Shown: positions 49,249 through 58,797, numbered from the stretch's first letter. The stretch is 64,000 nucleotides of DNA from Streptomyces avicenniae (GCF_000719135.1 NZ_JOEK01000013.1:1-64000); one strand, 5' to 3'. Numbers and translations: made by a program. The notes: generated by a model not told the origin, from the sequence alone.

Positions 49249-51084
49249 GTGACGCTGACTCCAGCAGCTCCCGTCGCCGCCCACGCCCCGACCCGCCACC
49301 GCGACCTCCTCGCCTGGGTGCAGGACATAGCCGCCCTCACCGAGCCCGACGAGATCGTCTGGTGCGACGGCTCACAGGAGGAGTACGACCGCCTGTGCGC
49401 CCTGCTCGTCGAGCGCGGCACCTTCACCCGTCTCGACCAGGAGAAACGGCCGAACTCGTACTACGCCGCCTCCGACCCGACCGACGTCGCCCGCGTCGAG
49501 GACCGCACCTACATCTGCGCGGAGCGTGAGCAGGACGCGGGCCCGACCAACAACTGGATGGCCCCCGCCGAGATGCGGGAGATCTTCGCCGGGCAGGGCG
49601 GGCTCTTCCGTGGCTCCATGCGGGGCCGGACCATGTACGTGGTGCCGTTCTGCATGGGCCCGCTGGGCTCGCCGCTCTCCGCGCTCGGCGTGGAGATCAC
49701 CGACTCGGCGTACGTCGCCGTCGCCATGCGGACCATGACCCGCATGGGCGCCGACGTGCTCCGCGAACTGGGGGACGACGGCGCGTTCGTCCGGGCCGTG
49801 CACTCGGTCGGCGCGCCCCTCGCCCCCGGGGAGAAGGACGTCCCCTGGCCGTGCAACCAGGTGAAGTACATCTCCCACTTCCCGGAGTCCCGCGAGATCT
49901 GGTCCTACGGCTCCGGCTACGGCGGCAACGCGCTGCTCGGCAAGAAGTGCTACGCCCTGCGCATCGCGTCCGTGATGGCCAGGGACGAGGGCTGGCTCGC
50001 CGAGCACATGCTCATCCTCAAGCTGACCCCGCCCGACGGCGAGCGGCCGACGTACGTGGCCGCCGCCTTCCCGTCCGCCTGCGGCAAGACCAACCTCGCC
50101 ATGCTGCGGCCCACGCTGCCCGGCTGGACGGTGGAGACCATCGGCGACGACATCGCGTGGATGCGCTTCGGCGACGACGGCAGGCTGTACGCGATCAACC
50201 CCGAGGCGGGCTTCTTCGGCGTCGCGCCCGGCACGGGCGAGGCGACCAACGCCAACGCCATGTCCACGCTGTGGGGCAACTCCGTCTTCACCAACGTCGC
50301 CCTGACGGATGACGGCGACGTCTGGTGGGAGGGCATGACGGACACCCCGCCCGCGCACCTCACCGACTGGCGCGGCAACGACTGGACGCCCGACTCCGGC
50401 ACCCCGGCCGCGCACCCCAACGCGCGGTTCACCGTCCCGGCGGCCCAGTGCCCGACCATCGCGCCCGAGTGGGAGGACCCCGCCGGGGTGCCGATCTCGG
50501 CGATCCTGTTCGGCGGACGCCGCGCCACGGCCGTGCCGCTGGTCACCGAGTCGTTCTCCTGGCGCCACGGCGTCTTCCTCGGCGCCAACGTCGCCTCCGA
50601 GAAGACCGCCGCGGCCGAGGGCACGGTCGGCGAGCTGCGCCGCGACCCGTTCGCCATGCTGCCCTTCTGCGGCTACAACATGGGCGACTACTTCGGCCAC
50701 TGGCTGAAGGTCGGCGAGCGGGCGGCCGACCCGGCGAAGCTGCCGAAGATCTACTACGTCAACTGGTTCAAGAAGGACGCCGAGGGCGGCTTCGTCTGGC
50801 CGGGCTTCGGCGAGAACATCCGCGTCCTCAAGTGGATCGTGGAGCGCCTCGACGGCGGCGCCGAGGGCGTCACCAGCCCGATCGGCGTCCTCCCGGCGCC
50901 CGGCGCGCTCGACACGGAGGGCCTCGGCCTCACGCCCGAGCAGCTGGACTTCCTGCTGGAGGTGGACCCGGGCATCTGGCGCCAGGAAACGGCGCTGATC
51001 CCCGACCACCTCAAGACGTTCGGCGACCACACGCCCGAGGGGCTGTGGGAGGAGTACCGCGCGCAGGCGGAACGTCTCGGCTGA
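49249..51084 (+). CDS. pckG: Phosphoenolpyruvate carboxykinase (GTP)
   Basis: 611 residues from GTG 49249 with CAGGAGCG upstream; the in-frame 49198 start has no ribosome site. Motifs of the GTP-type enzyme: [19 protein letters not shown] (P-loop), [20 protein letters not shown] (kinase-2), [26 protein letters not shown] region [35 protein letters not shown], and substrate NNWM near the start. Turns oxaloacetate into PEP with GTP, the first step of gluconeogenesis. No biotin or ATP-type features. Confidence 0.96.
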   Translation: MTLTPAAPVAAHAPTRHRDLLAWVQDIAALTEPDEIVWCDGSQEEYDRLCALLVERGTFTRLDQEKRPNSYYAASDPTDVARVEDRTYICAEREQDAGPTNNWMAPAEMREIFAGQGGLFRGSMRGRTMYVVPFCMGPLGSPLSALGVEITDSAYVAVAMRTMTRMGADVLRELGDDGAFVRAVHSVGAPLAPGEKDVPWPCNQVKYISHFPESREIWSYGSGYGGNALLGKKCYALRIASVMARDEGWLAEHMLILKLTPPDGERPTYVAAAFPSACGKTNLAMLRPTLPGWTVETIGDDIAWMRFGDDGRLYAINPEAGFFGVAPGTGEATNANAMSTLWGNSVFTNVALTDDGDVWWEGMTDTPPAHLTDWRGNDWTPDSGTPAAHPNARFTVPAAQCPTIAPEWEDPAGVPISAILFGGRRATAVPLVTESFSWRHGVFLGANVASEKTAAAEGTVGELRRDPFAMLPFCGYNMGDYFGHWLKVGERAADPAKLPKIYYVNWFKKDAEGGFVWPGFGENIRVLKWIVERLDGGAEGVTSPIGVLPAPGALDTEGLGLTPEQLDFLLEVDPGIWRQETALIPDHLKTFGDHTPEGLWEEYRAQAERLG

Positions 51085-51103
51085 CCGCGCGCGGCACAAG
51101 ACG

Positions 51104-51129
51104 GCCCCCGCACAACGGCGTGCGGGGGC
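51104..51129. terminator. Hairpin between pckG and aminotransferase gene
   Basis: 10-bp stem GCCCCCGCAC / GTGCGGGGGC with a 6-base loop, between convergent stops (51084 and 51157). Confidence 0.8.
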
Positions 51130-51156
51130 TGTCGGCCGTTCTCTCTCCTGCGCGCC

Positions 51157-52371
51157 TCAGTACTGGGCGTAGCCGTCCAGGAACGAGCCGATCCGCTCGA
51201 TCGCGTCCGTCAGCTGCGCCGCCGACGGCAGCGTGACGATCCGGAAGTGGTCCGGCTCGGGCCAGTTGAAGCCCGTGCCGTGCACGATCATGATCTTCTC
51301 CGCGCGCAGCAGGTCGAGCACCATCTGCCGGTCGTCCTTGATCGGGTAGACCGCCGGGTCGAGCCGGGGGAACGCGTACAGCGCCCCGCGCGGTTTCACG
51401 CAGGTGACGCCCGGGATCTTCGACAGCATCTCCCACGCCGCGTCCCGCTGCTCCCGCATCCGGCCGCCCGGCAGCACCAGCTGCTCGATCGACTGGCGGC
51501 CGAAGAGGGCCGCAGCCACCGCGTGCTGCGCGGGCACGTTGGCGCACAGCCGCATGTTGGCGAGGATCGTCAGGCCCTCGACGTAGCTCTTCGCGTGGTC
51601 CTTCGGCCCGCACACCGCGAGCCAGCCGCAGCGGAACCCGGCGACCCGGTAGTTCTTCGACAGGCCGTTGAACGTCAGCGTCAGCACGTCGGGGGCGATC
51701 GCCGCCGTCGAGGTGTGGGTGGCGTCGTCGTACAGGATGCGGTCGTAGATCTCGTCGGAGCACAGGACGAGGCGGTGCCGCCTGGCCACGTCCGCGAGCT
51801 GCCGCAGCATCTCGTCGTCGTAGACGGCGCCCGTGGGGTTGTTCGGGTTGATGATCACCAGGGCCTTGGTGCGGTCGGTGATCTTGCGTTCGATGTCGGC
51901 GATGTCCGGCATCCACTCGGCCTGCTCGTCGCACCGGTAGTGCACGGCGGTGCCACCGGCCAGCGCCACCGACGCCGTCCACAGCGGGTAGTCGGGCGCG
52001 GGGACCAGCACCTCGTCCCCGTCGTCCAGCAGCGCCTGCATGGCCATCTGGATCAGCTCGGAGACGCCGTTGCCGAGGTAGATGTCCTCGACCGACAGGG
52101 GCACGCCCCGCGTCTGGTAGTGCTGCATCACCGCGCGCCGCGCGGACAGGAGGCCCTTCGCGTCGCCGTAGCCGTGGGCCGTGGCGACGTTGCGGAGGAT
52201 GTCCTCCAGGATCTCGGGCGGGCAGTCGAAGCCGAACGCCGCCGGATTGCCCGTGTTGAGCTTGAGAATGCGGTGGCCTGCCGCCTCCAGCCGCTGTGCC
52301 TCGTCGAGAACCGGGCCCCGGATCTCGTAGCAGACGTTGGCGAGCTTGGCCGACTGAAGCACCTGCATCAT
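51157..52371 (-). CDS. PLP-dependent aminotransferase (AlaT-like)
   Basis: 404 residues from ATG 52371 (a second ATG follows; the family starts MQVxQSxKLANVCYE). Fold type I class I/II: LNTGNPAAFGFDCPPEIL, YGDAKGLLSARRAVMQHY, LGNGVSELIQMAMQALLDDG, PDYPLWTASVALAGG, VIINPNNPTGAVYDDEML, CSDEIYDRILYDDA, and the PLP lysine in LTFNGLSKNYRVAGFRCGW. Matches AlaT/AlaA, which makes alanine from pyruvate with glutamate. Single-gene unit; an alternative is a broader-range transaminase. Confidence 0.92.
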   Translation of the reverse strand: MMQVLQSAKLANVCYEIRGPVLDEAQRLEAAGHRILKLNTGNPAAFGFDCPPEILEDILRNVATAHGYGDAKGLLSARRAVMQHYQTRGVPLSVEDIYLGNGVSELIQMAMQALLDDGDEVLVPAPDYPLWTASVALAGGTAVHYRCDEQAEWMPDIADIERKITDRTKALVIINPNNPTGAVYDDEMLRQLADVARRHRLVLCSDEIYDRILYDDATHTSTAAIAPDVLTLTFNGLSKNYRVAGFRCGWLAVCGPKDHAKSYVEGLTILANMRLCANVPAQHAVAAALFGRQSIEQLVLPGGRMREQRDAAWEMLSKIPGVTCVKPRGALYAFPRLDPAVYPIKDDRQMVLDLLRAEKIMIVHGTGFNWPEPDHFRIVTLPSAAQLTDAIERIGSFLDGYAQY

Positions 52372-52519
52372 GCCCGCAACCTTACGACCGTGTAACACGG
52401 CCCGCCGTGTGTTTTCCCCCACGCGGGTGGTGCCCGGCCCGCGAGGGGACGCTACGCTCCCTGCCGCGCACATGCCGCGACACACCTCCTGTCCATCCCC
52501 ACAGGCCATCGGAGTCGCC

Positions 52520-53782
52520 ATGATCATCCCGCTCGACACGCTCGCCGACGAGATCGTGGACCACCGCTTCAAAGGGCTCCCCCCTGACGCGGCGGGCCGG
52601 ACGGTCCGCGACCTGGCGGCGGAGCGGCGCGACCTGTACACGGGCGGTTTCACCACGCCCGTGCTCACGCTGTCCGCCGAGGCCGTGCGGCACAACCTCA
52701 CCTCGATGGAACGGTTCGCCGGGCGGCACGGGCTCGCGTTCGCCCCGCACGGCAAGACGTCCATGGCGCCGCAGCTCTTCCAGCGGCAGCTCGACCACGG
52801 CGCCTGGGGCATCACCGTCGCCGTCCCGCACCAGGCGCGGGTGGCGCGCGCCTACGGGGTGCCGCGCGTGTTCCTCGCCAACGAGCTGGTGGACCCGGCG
52901 GCGCTCGCCTGGCTGGCCGCCGAGCAGGACGACGACCCCGTCTTCCGCTGCGTCTGCTACGTGGACTCGGTGCGGGGCGTCGCGCTGATGGACCGCGCGC
53001 TGCGGGACGCCGGGGCGGGGCGTCCGGTCGAGGTCGTGGTCGAGCTGGGCGTCCCCGGCGGGCGTACGGGGGTGCGGGACGCGCGGGAGGCCGCCGCCGT
53101 CGCGGACGCGGTGGCCGGTACGGGCACGCTGCGGCTGGTGGGGGTCGCCGGGTACGAGGGCGAGGTGCCGGACGCGGACACGGCGTCCGTGCGCGCCTGG
53201 CTGGGGTCGCTGGGCGCGCTGGCGGAGGAGTTCGACACGGCGGGGCGGTTCGCGGGGCTGCCGGAGATCGTCGTCAGCGCGGGCGGCAGCGCGTGGTTCG
53301 ACGTGGTGGCCGAGGCGTTCGAGGCGCTGCCCGAGCTGTCGGCTCCGGTGCTGCGGCTGCTGCGGTCGGGCGCGTACGTGAGCCATGACGACGGGCGGTA
53401 CCGGGACGTCACGCCGTTCAACCGCGTGCCGCAGGAGGGGTCGCTGCTGCCCGCCTTCCGGCTGTGGGCGCAGGTCGTCTCGCGGCCCGAGCCGGGGCTC
53501 GCGCTGATCAACGCGGGCAAGCGGGACGTGGCGTACGACCTCGGGCTGCCCGAGGTGCAGGCGGTGCGGACGCCGGACGGGCGGGTGCGCGGCGGGGGCG
53601 GGCTGGCCGTCAGCAGGCTGGCCGACCAGCACGCCTTCGTGACGGGCGCGGAGGCCCCCGAGGTCGGCGACTGGGTGGCGCTCGGCATGTCGCACCCGTG
53701 CACGATCTTCGAGAAGTGGCCGCTGATCCCGCTGGTCGCAGGGGACGGCACGGTCACCGACTACATCCGCACCTTCTTCTAG
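52520..53782 (+). CDS. PLP alanine racemase-fold enzyme (D-threonine aldolase/amino acid deaminase-like)
   Basis: 420 residues from ATG 52520. Fold type III barrel: FTTPVLTLSAEAVRHNLTSM, LAFAPHGKTSMAPQLFQRQL with the PLP lysine in HGKT, ARAYGVPRVFLANELVDPAA, VVVELGVPGGRTGVRD, and late C-terminal VALGMSHPCTIFEKWPLIPL with the metal ligands of DSD1-like proteins (H-x-C). Members act as D-threonine aldolases, D-serine dehydratases or deaminases. Substrate not certain. The stop begins a 17-bp tandem repeat. Confidence 0.87.
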   Translation: MIIPLDTLADEIVDHRFKGLPPDAAGRTVRDLAAERRDLYTGGFTTPVLTLSAEAVRHNLTSMERFAGRHGLAFAPHGKTSMAPQLFQRQLDHGAWGITVAVPHQARVARAYGVPRVFLANELVDPAALAWLAAEQDDDPVFRCVCYVDSVRGVALMDRALRDAGAGRPVEVVVELGVPGGRTGVRDAREAAAVADAVAGTGTLRLVGVAGYEGEVPDADTASVRAWLGSLGALAEEFDTAGRFAGLPEIVVSAGGSAWFDVVAEAFEALPELSAPVLRLLRSGAYVSHDDGRYRDVTPFNRVPQEGSLLPAFRLWAQVVSRPEPGLALINAGKRDVAYDLGLPEVQAVRTPDGRVRGGGGLAVSRLADQHAFVTGAEAPEVGDWVALGMSHPCTIFEKWPLIPLVAGDGTVTDYIRTFF

Positions 53783-53830
53783 ACAGGGGTGCCTGCTAGA
53801 CGGGGGTGCCTTCCAGACAGGGGTGGTACC
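53780..53830. repeat. Three tandem 17-bp repeats at the end of the PLP enzyme gene
   Basis: TAGACAGGGGTGCCTGC (53780-53796), TAGACGGGGGTGCCTTC (53797-53813), CAGACAGGGGTGGTACC (53814-53830): exactly 17 bases each, two to four differences between copies. The stop codon TAG is the start of the first copy. Could be slippage or a protein binding array. Confidence 0.8.
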
Positions 53831-53859
53831 GGGCACGCGGGGGCCGCCCGCGTGCCCGG
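53829..53859. terminator. Hairpin between PLP enzyme gene and chitinase gene
   Basis: Perfect 13-bp stem CCGGGCACGCGGG / CCCGCGTGCCCGG with a 5-base loop, between convergent stops (53782 and 53867). Confidence 0.88.
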
Positions 53860-53866
53860 CGCCGGA

Positions 53867-54883
53867 TCAGGGGAGGGCCGCCACGTGCGGGCCGACCACG
53901 TCGGACCAGGCGTTGCCGGAGGCCGCGTCCCAGTTCACCGACCAGGTCATCGCCCCGCGCAGGTCGGGGTAGGTGCGGTCGGGCACGAAGCTGCCGCAGT
54001 TCGTGCCGCGCGTCAGGCAGTCGAGCGCGGCGTTGACCACCGAGGGCGCGACATAGCCGGAGCCCGCCGCGCTCGGCGACGCAGGGACGCCGATGCCGAC
54101 CTGCGAGGCCGCGAGGCCGCTCTCCAACTGGATGCAGGCGAGGGCGGTGAGGAAGTCCACGCTGCCCGACGAGTACACCTGGCCGTCGCAGCCCAGCATC
54201 GAACCGCTGTTGTAGTACTGCATGTTGACGACGGTGAGGAAGTCCCGCGTGTCCAGGGCGAGCTGGAAGTACTCGCTGCTCGTGTTCTGCATGTCGATGG
54301 TCTGCGGCGCCATCGTGTAGACGAGGCTGTCGCCCACCGCGTCGTGCACGGTGTTCAGCGCCTGGGTCAGGTGCTCGGCGTCGATGCCGTGTTCGAGGTC
54401 GATGTCGAGACCGTCGAAGCCGTACTCCTCCATCAGCCCGAGCGTGCTGTCCGCGAACGCCTGGGCGGACGCCGGATCGGTCACCGCGACCGAGCCGTTG
54501 GCGCCGCCGACCGAGATGATCACCGAGGCGCCCTCGGCCTGCTTGGCGGCGATGTCGTCCTTGAACTCCTGTTCCGACGCGTACCCGAGGGACGGGTCGA
54601 GCCGGAAGTCGATCGCGCCCGGCGTCGCCGTGGACTCGGCGAACGAGACGGCGATGATGTCGTACGCGTCCGACACGTCGCGCAGCTTCTGCACGACCGA
54701 GCCGTTGTCGAAGTTGTGCCAGTAGCCGGTGAGGGCGTGCCGCGGGACCGCTGTGGGGGAGGGGTCGGCGCCGGCGGGGGCGGCCGTGGCGAGGGTGCCC
54801 GCGGCCAGGAGGCTCAGCGTGGCGGCTGCCACGGCGATGCGCGGCGCCCGCGTACGGGCGCGCGCCTGGGGGGTGCTGTCCAC
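53867..54883 (-). CDS. Secreted glycoside hydrolase family 18 chitinase
   Basis: 338 residues from GTG 54883, which has GGAG upstream; ATG 54940 is at the predicted transcript start and less likely. Signal peptide: TRAPRIAVAAATLSLLAAGT ending near ATAAPAGA. GH18 barrel: LTGYWHNFDNG, IIAVSFAES, VIISVGGANGS, the catalytic DxxDxDxE as FDGLDIDLEHG, VYTMAPQTI, VVNMQYYNS, and MTWSVNWDAAS. Cuts chitin chains outside the cell. No binding module. Its promoter carries a DasR-type operator. Confidence 0.94.
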   Translation of the reverse strand: MDSTPQARARTRAPRIAVAAATLSLLAAGTLATAAPAGADPSPTAVPRHALTGYWHNFDNGSVVQKLRDVSDAYDIIAVSFAESTATPGAIDFRLDPSLGYASEQEFKDDIAAKQAEGASVIISVGGANGSVAVTDPASAQAFADSTLGLMEEYGFDGLDIDLEHGIDAEHLTQALNTVHDAVGDSLVYTMAPQTIDMQNTSSEYFQLALDTRDFLTVVNMQYYNSGSMLGCDGQVYSSGSVDFLTALACIQLESGLAASQVGIGVPASPSAAGSGYVAPSVVNAALDCLTRGTNCGSFVPDRTYPDLRGAMTWSVNWDAASGNAWSDVVGPHVAALP

Positions 54884-54945
54884 TTCGTCTCCGTGGGGTG
54901 GGGGTGTGGGGGTGTGGGACGAAACGGTGGCCACCGTCATGCAGG

Positions 54946-54974
54946 AGATTGGTCCAGACCAGCGCCGCTGTCAA
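54946..54974 (-). promoter_or_regulatory. Chitinase promoter with DasR-responsive element
   Basis: On the minus strand TTGACA (54969-54974) and CAATCT (54946-54951) are 17 bases apart. The palindrome TGGTCCAGACCA (54950-54961) overlaps the spacer and the -10 end. It matches the dre consensus TGGTCTAGACCA at 11 of 12 positions. DasR, a GntR-type repressor, leaves such sites when GlcN-6-P or GlcNAc-6-P accumulates, so chitin breakdown products would switch the gene on. Confidence 0.85.
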
Positions 54975-55089
54975 TGGTGCGGACACAGACGGCAGTTCGC
55001 CGCTGTTCCCCGCACCCGCGATATCGATAAGCTCCCGACTGGCAGACCCAGCGACGTCACTGACGGGTGCTCAGCCCGGGGGGAGCGGC

Positions 55090-55986
55090 ATGCCGATCGC
55101 CATCGCGGTCACCAGCGCGGACCTGGTGCTCCCGCCCACCGACCAGAACACCCCGGGCGCCCATGTCCTCACGCCCCCGCAGGCCCAGGAGTTCACCGAC
55201 GCGCTCGCCGAGACCGCGAAGCTCCTCGACCAGCACGGCCACCTCGTCACGTTCTACCCGACGACCACGCCGCGCGCGTTCGTCCAACGGCTGCACACCG
55301 TACGGGCGATGCTGGAGTCCGACCGGATCGCGCTGCTGCCCAGCGCCCTCCCGCCGCTCGGCACGGCCGTGCTCGTCCGGCAGCTACGGCAGCTGTCGGT
55401 CTGCGACTTCGCCCCCGGCGTCCTCGGCGCGTCCACGCGGCTGCTGGCCCACTACGTCTACGCGGGCGCGCTGTTGGCCCCCGGGGCACGCCTCGACCGC
55501 GTCCCCGTCGCCTTCCCCGCCGACCCGGCCGGCGTCCCGAAGCCCTCTGGCCAGCGCGCCGTCCTCGCGGGGCCCACGCCGCAACTCGTCCGCGCCGACG
55601 GCGAAGGAACCCTCGCGGGGCCGCAGTTCTCCACCGCTCTGACGTACGCCCCCGGTGCGCTCGGCAACGGCAGCGAGTGGGTGACCGGCCGCCTCGCCCG
55701 CCAGTGGCAGGTACGCGGCCTCCACCCCGTGCCGCTGCCCGCCGAGTCGGCCGACTGGTGGGGCACCGGGAAACTCGTCGAGTTCGCCGCCGCCATCCCG
55801 GACGTCGCGCTGCTCTACCAGATGGTCTCCTCCATGCGGCAGGAGACCTGCCACTGGTGCGGCCTGACCCTGATCGGCGACCGCTGCGCCTTCTGCTCCG
55901 CCCCCCTGGTGCACCCCGACCGCGCCCCCCGCGCGGCCATAGGCCAGGCCAGACACCGCGCGCTCACCCCGGGCGCCCCCCACTGA
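55090..55986 (+). CDS. Conserved hypothetical protein with C-terminal zinc ribbon, upstream of Tad genes
   Basis: 298 residues from ATG 55090, GGGGGAGCGGC upstream. The body is mixed helix/strand (ADLVLPPTDQNTPGAHVLTP, FTDALAETAKLLDQHGHLVT, AFVQRLHTVRAMLESDRIAL). Near the C-terminus CHWCGLTLIGDRCAFC makes a four-cysteine zinc ribbon. No membrane part. It directly precedes the Tad genes (70 bases to cpaB) and is probably linked to them, for instance as a regulator or assembly helper, but its function is unknown. Confidence 0.8.
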   Translation: MPIAIAVTSADLVLPPTDQNTPGAHVLTPPQAQEFTDALAETAKLLDQHGHLVTFYPTTTPRAFVQRLHTVRAMLESDRIALLPSALPPLGTAVLVRQLRQLSVCDFAPGVLGASTRLLAHYVYAGALLAPGARLDRVPVAFPADPAGVPKPSGQRAVLAGPTPQLVRADGEGTLAGPQFSTALTYAPGALGNGSEWVTGRLARQWQVRGLHPVPLPAESADWWGTGKLVEFAAAIPDVALLYQMVSSMRQETCHWCGLTLIGDRCAFCSAPLVHPDRAPRAAIGQARHRALTPGAPH

Positions 55987-56056
55987 CCGGCCGCGGCCCG
56001 GGAAACCGGCGGCCCTCCGTACGCGTAGGACGAGGACGAGAAGGTAGAGACACTGC

Positions 56057-56815
56057 ATGAACGCCCGCCAGCGACGCGGCACCCTGCTGCTGATCGCGTC
56101 CGTCCTCCTCGCGCTCGGCGCCTTCGCGGGCGTGGTCGCCGTCGTCAACGACGTCGAGTCACGCGTCGGCCCCGAGCGGACGGCCTACGAACTCGCCGAG
56201 GACGTCGAGCCGTACGAGCGGGTGACGGCCGACCAGCTCCGCGAGGTCAGCATGCCCGAGCGCTACATATCCGAGACCACCGTCACCGACCTGGACCAGA
56301 TCGACGGGCAGGTCGCCGTCGGACCGCTGAGCGAAGGCTCGCTCCTCCAGACCGACATGCTCTCCGACCGGCCCGAACTCGACCCGGGCCAGCAGGAGAT
56401 CGCCGTCATGATCGACGCCTCCACCGGCGTGGCCGGGAAGATCTATCCCGGCGCCGCCATCAACATGTACGCCGCCTACCGCGTCGAGCCGCAGGGCACG
56501 GGCGAGGGCGGCGGCAGTGACGACGGCTACGAGATCGTCCAACTGATGGTCAACAACGCCGAGGTCATCGAGGTCGGCGACCTCACCGAGGTCGAGGACG
56601 ACGACGGCACGGCCGAGGCCGTCCCCATCACCTTCGCCCTCGACAACACCGACGCCCAGCGCGTCACGTTCGCCGAGGCGTTCGCCGAACAGGTCAGGCT
56701 GGCCCTGGTCGCGCCGGGCGACGAGCAGGAAGTCCCGCCGGAGGACCGCACGTACACCATCATTGGTGACATCAACGGCGATCCGCACGCGGATCTCGAC
56801 GCGCTCGTCCCGTAA
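56057..56815 (+). CDS. cpaB: CpaB/RcpC-type Tad pilus protein with SAF domain
   Basis: 252 residues. One N-terminal membrane helix (RRGTLLLIASVLLALGAFAG), then a SAF domain (TAYELAEDVEPYERVTADQL, ETTVTDLDQIDGQVAVGPLS, GSLLQTDM) and an RcpC-like barrel (EIAVMIDASTGVAGKIYPGA, INMYAAYR). In Gram-positive Tad systems CpaB is an envelope protein that helps the pilus through or across the wall. First clear Tad gene of the block. Confidence 0.9.
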   Translation: MNARQRRGTLLLIASVLLALGAFAGVVAVVNDVESRVGPERTAYELAEDVEPYERVTADQLREVSMPERYISETTVTDLDQIDGQVAVGPLSEGSLLQTDMLSDRPELDPGQQEIAVMIDASTGVAGKIYPGAAINMYAAYRVEPQGTGEGGGSDDGYEIVQLMVNNAEVIEVGDLTEVEDDDGTAEAVPITFALDNTDAQRVTFAEAFAEQVRLALVAPGDEQEVPPEDRTYTIIGDINGDPHADLDALVP

Positions 56816-56831
56816 GGATCAGGTGGACCCG

Positions 56832-58052
56832 ATGACCACGCGCATCCTCCCCGCGGTGGGCGACCCGGACGCCGCCCGTTCGCTGATCACCCTGCTCAGC
56901 CAACTGCCGGACAGCGAGCCGATGCGCCCGGTGCCCGACTCGGCGGGGCTGCTCGACACGCTCGCCTCGCTCGCTCAGGAGTCGGTCGCGGGCCCGCCCG
57001 AGGTCGTCGTCGTCCACGAACGCATCGGGCCGCTGCCCGCGCTTGAGCTGATCCGCGAAGTCGCCCTGCGCTTCCCGGCGGTGGGTGTCGTCCTCGTCTC
57101 CGCCGACCCCACCGCCGGCCTCTACTCGGCCGCCATGGACGCCGGGGCGCGCGGCCTCGCCGGGCTGCCCCTGTCGTACGACGAACTCGCCGCACGCGTC
57201 GGCGCGGCGGGCCAGTGGGCGTCCGGCATGCGCCGCCACCTCGGCGCGGGCGACGCAGGGCCCGCCACGCCGGGCGGCCGGATCGTCACCGTCTCGGGCG
57301 CCAAGGGCGGCGTCGGCACGACCGTCGTCGCCGCCCAGCTCGCGCTGGCCGCGCAGACCGGGCCGTTCGAACGCGGCGCCGTCCTCGTCGATCTCGACCT
57401 GCTCGCCGGGGACGTCGGCTCGTACTTCGACGTGCAGTTCCGCCGCTCGGTGGCCGACCTCGCGGGCATCGCCGACATCACGCCGCAGGTGCTCGCCGAG
57501 GCGGTCTTCGCCCACGAGACGGGCCTCGCCATGCTCATCGCCCCCGCCGAGGGCGAGCGCGGCGAGGACATCACCGACACCGCCGCGCGCCACGTCCTGC
57601 ACACCGTCCGCTCCCGCTACGACGTCGTCGTGGTGGACTGCGGCTCGCACATGAACAGCGCCGTCGCCGCCGCCGTCGAGATGGCCGACGTCGCGCTGCT
57701 CGTCACCACACCCGACGTGATCTCCGTGCGCGCCGTCAACCGCATGGTCCGCATGTGGGACCGGCTGCGCATCCGCAAGGCCCAGGACACCGTCACCGTC
57801 GTCAACCGCATGGGCCGCGGCAGCGCCATCCAGCCGCAGCTCATCGCCCGCATCACCGGCACGCAGGTGGCGCGGTCCGTCGTACCGGCGGGCTACCGCG
57901 ACCTCCAGGAGGCCCAGGACGCCGGACGCGTCCAGGACATCGACGCCAAGTCCCCCGTACGGCGGGCGCTGTGGGCGCTCGCGACCGAGCTGGGGCTCGT
58001 CCCGCCCGAGGCCGCCCCCGCCGGCGGCAGGCGACGCGGCAGGCGGGGATGA
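56832..58052 (+). CDS. cpaE: CpaE/TadZ-type ATPase of the Tad system
   Basis: 406 residues from ATG 56832 (a GTG at 56823 is an alternative). N-terminal receiver-like domain without phosphoacceptor (ILPAVGDPDAARSLITLLSQ, EVVVVHERIGPLPALELI), then a MinD/ParA-type ATPase: deviant Walker A VSGAKGGVGTTVVAAQLALA (about 165), VLVDLDLLAGDVGSYF, YDVVVVDCGSHMNSAVAAAV, ALLVTTPDVISVRAVNRMV. Places the Tad machine in the cell. The next gene overlaps its stop (ATGA). Confidence 0.92.
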   Translation: MTTRILPAVGDPDAARSLITLLSQLPDSEPMRPVPDSAGLLDTLASLAQESVAGPPEVVVVHERIGPLPALELIREVALRFPAVGVVLVSADPTAGLYSAAMDAGARGLAGLPLSYDELAARVGAAGQWASGMRRHLGAGDAGPATPGGRIVTVSGAKGGVGTTVVAAQLALAAQTGPFERGAVLVDLDLLAGDVGSYFDVQFRRSVADLAGIADITPQVLAEAVFAHETGLAMLIAPAEGERGEDITDTAARHVLHTVRSRYDVVVVDCGSHMNSAVAAAVEMADVALLVTTPDVISVRAVNRMVRMWDRLRIRKAQDTVTVVNRMGRGSAIQPQLIARITGTQVARSVVPAGYRDLQEAQDAGRVQDIDAKSPVRRALWALATELGLVPPEAAPAGGRRRGRRG

Positions 58053-58438
58053 CCGGCCGGGCGGCACACCGCGCGCCGGAGCGGGACCGGGGCTCGACCC
58101 TCGTCGAGTTCGCCGGGCTGTTCCCGCTCGTCGTGCTGATGATGGCCGTCATCTGGCAGTGCATCCTCATCGGTTACGCCTTCTCGCTCGCCGGGAACGC
58201 CGCCGACGCCGGGGCCCGCGCCGGAGCCGCCGCCCGGGGCGACGCCGAGGGCGCCTGCGCCGCCGCCGCGACGGAGGACCTGCCGGGCGGCTGGGACGCG
58301 TCCGTCTCCTGCCCGCTGGAGGGCTCCGTGCGCCGCGCACACGTCGAACTGCGCGTCCCCGTCCTGTTCCCCGGCGCGTTCAGCCTGCCCGTCACCGTCA
58401 CCGGCACGGCGGGCGCGGCCGAGGAGGACCGGCCGTGA
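58049..58438 (+). CDS. TadE-like pseudopilin (first)
   Basis: 129 residues, ATG overlapping the CpaE stop. Basic start, then the TadE signature RGSTLVEFAGLFPLVVLMMA (E after the cleavage region, hydrophobic helix), AFSLAGNAADAGARAGAAAR, and a short outer domain with two cysteines (EGACAAAATEDLPGGWDASV, SCPLEGSVRRAHVELRVPV). TadE-like minor pilins are processed by a prepilin peptidase. Stop overlaps the next GTG. Confidence 0.9.
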   Translation: MTGRAAHRAPERDRGSTLVEFAGLFPLVVLMMAVIWQCILIGYAFSLAGNAADAGARAGAAARGDAEGACAAAATEDLPGGWDASVSCPLEGSVRRAHVELRVPVLFPGAFSLPVTVTGTAGAAEEDRP

Positions 58439-58797
58439 CGGCGCGGCGCGGGCGCGACCGGGGCGTCACCGCCGTCGAGTTCGTCGGCTGGGTGCCGATC
58501 CTGCTGATCGTCGCCCTCGCCGCGCTCCAGCTCGGCGCCGCCGGATACGCCGCCCTCCAGGCCGGATCCGCCGCCCGCGCCGCCGCGCGCCTCGCCGCGC
58601 AGGAGGAGACGGAGGACGAGTACGTCGCGGGCGGGCTCGCGTCCCTCAGCGACGCGCTGGCGGACGGCGCCAGCGTGGACCGCACCGCCGCCTGCGGCGA
58701 CGAGACGACCGTGACCGTCAGCGTCGTCATCCCGCAGGTCCTGCCGTTCCTGAACGTCGGCACGGCCAGCCGGACCGTGACCATGCCCTGCGACTGA
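58435..58797 (+). CDS. TadE-like pseudopilin (second)
   Basis: 120 residues, GTG overlapping the upstream stop. Signature GVTAVEFVGWVPILLIVALA, then GAAGYAALQAGSAARAAARL and an outer part with TAACGDETTVTVSVVIPQVL...MPCD (two cysteines). Sequence differs from the first copy, so they are likely two components rather than a recent duplication. Translationally coupled. Confidence 0.9.
   Translation: MTARRGRDRGVTAVEFVGWVPILLIVALAALQLGAAGYAALQAGSAARAAARLAAQEETEDEYVAGGLASLSDALADGASVDRTAACGDETTVTVSVVIPQVLPFLNVGTASRTVTMPCD

Noticed and set aside
49372..51099. Antisense frame across pckG
   Set aside because: pckG is unmistakable on the plus strand; the reverse frame is a shadow.
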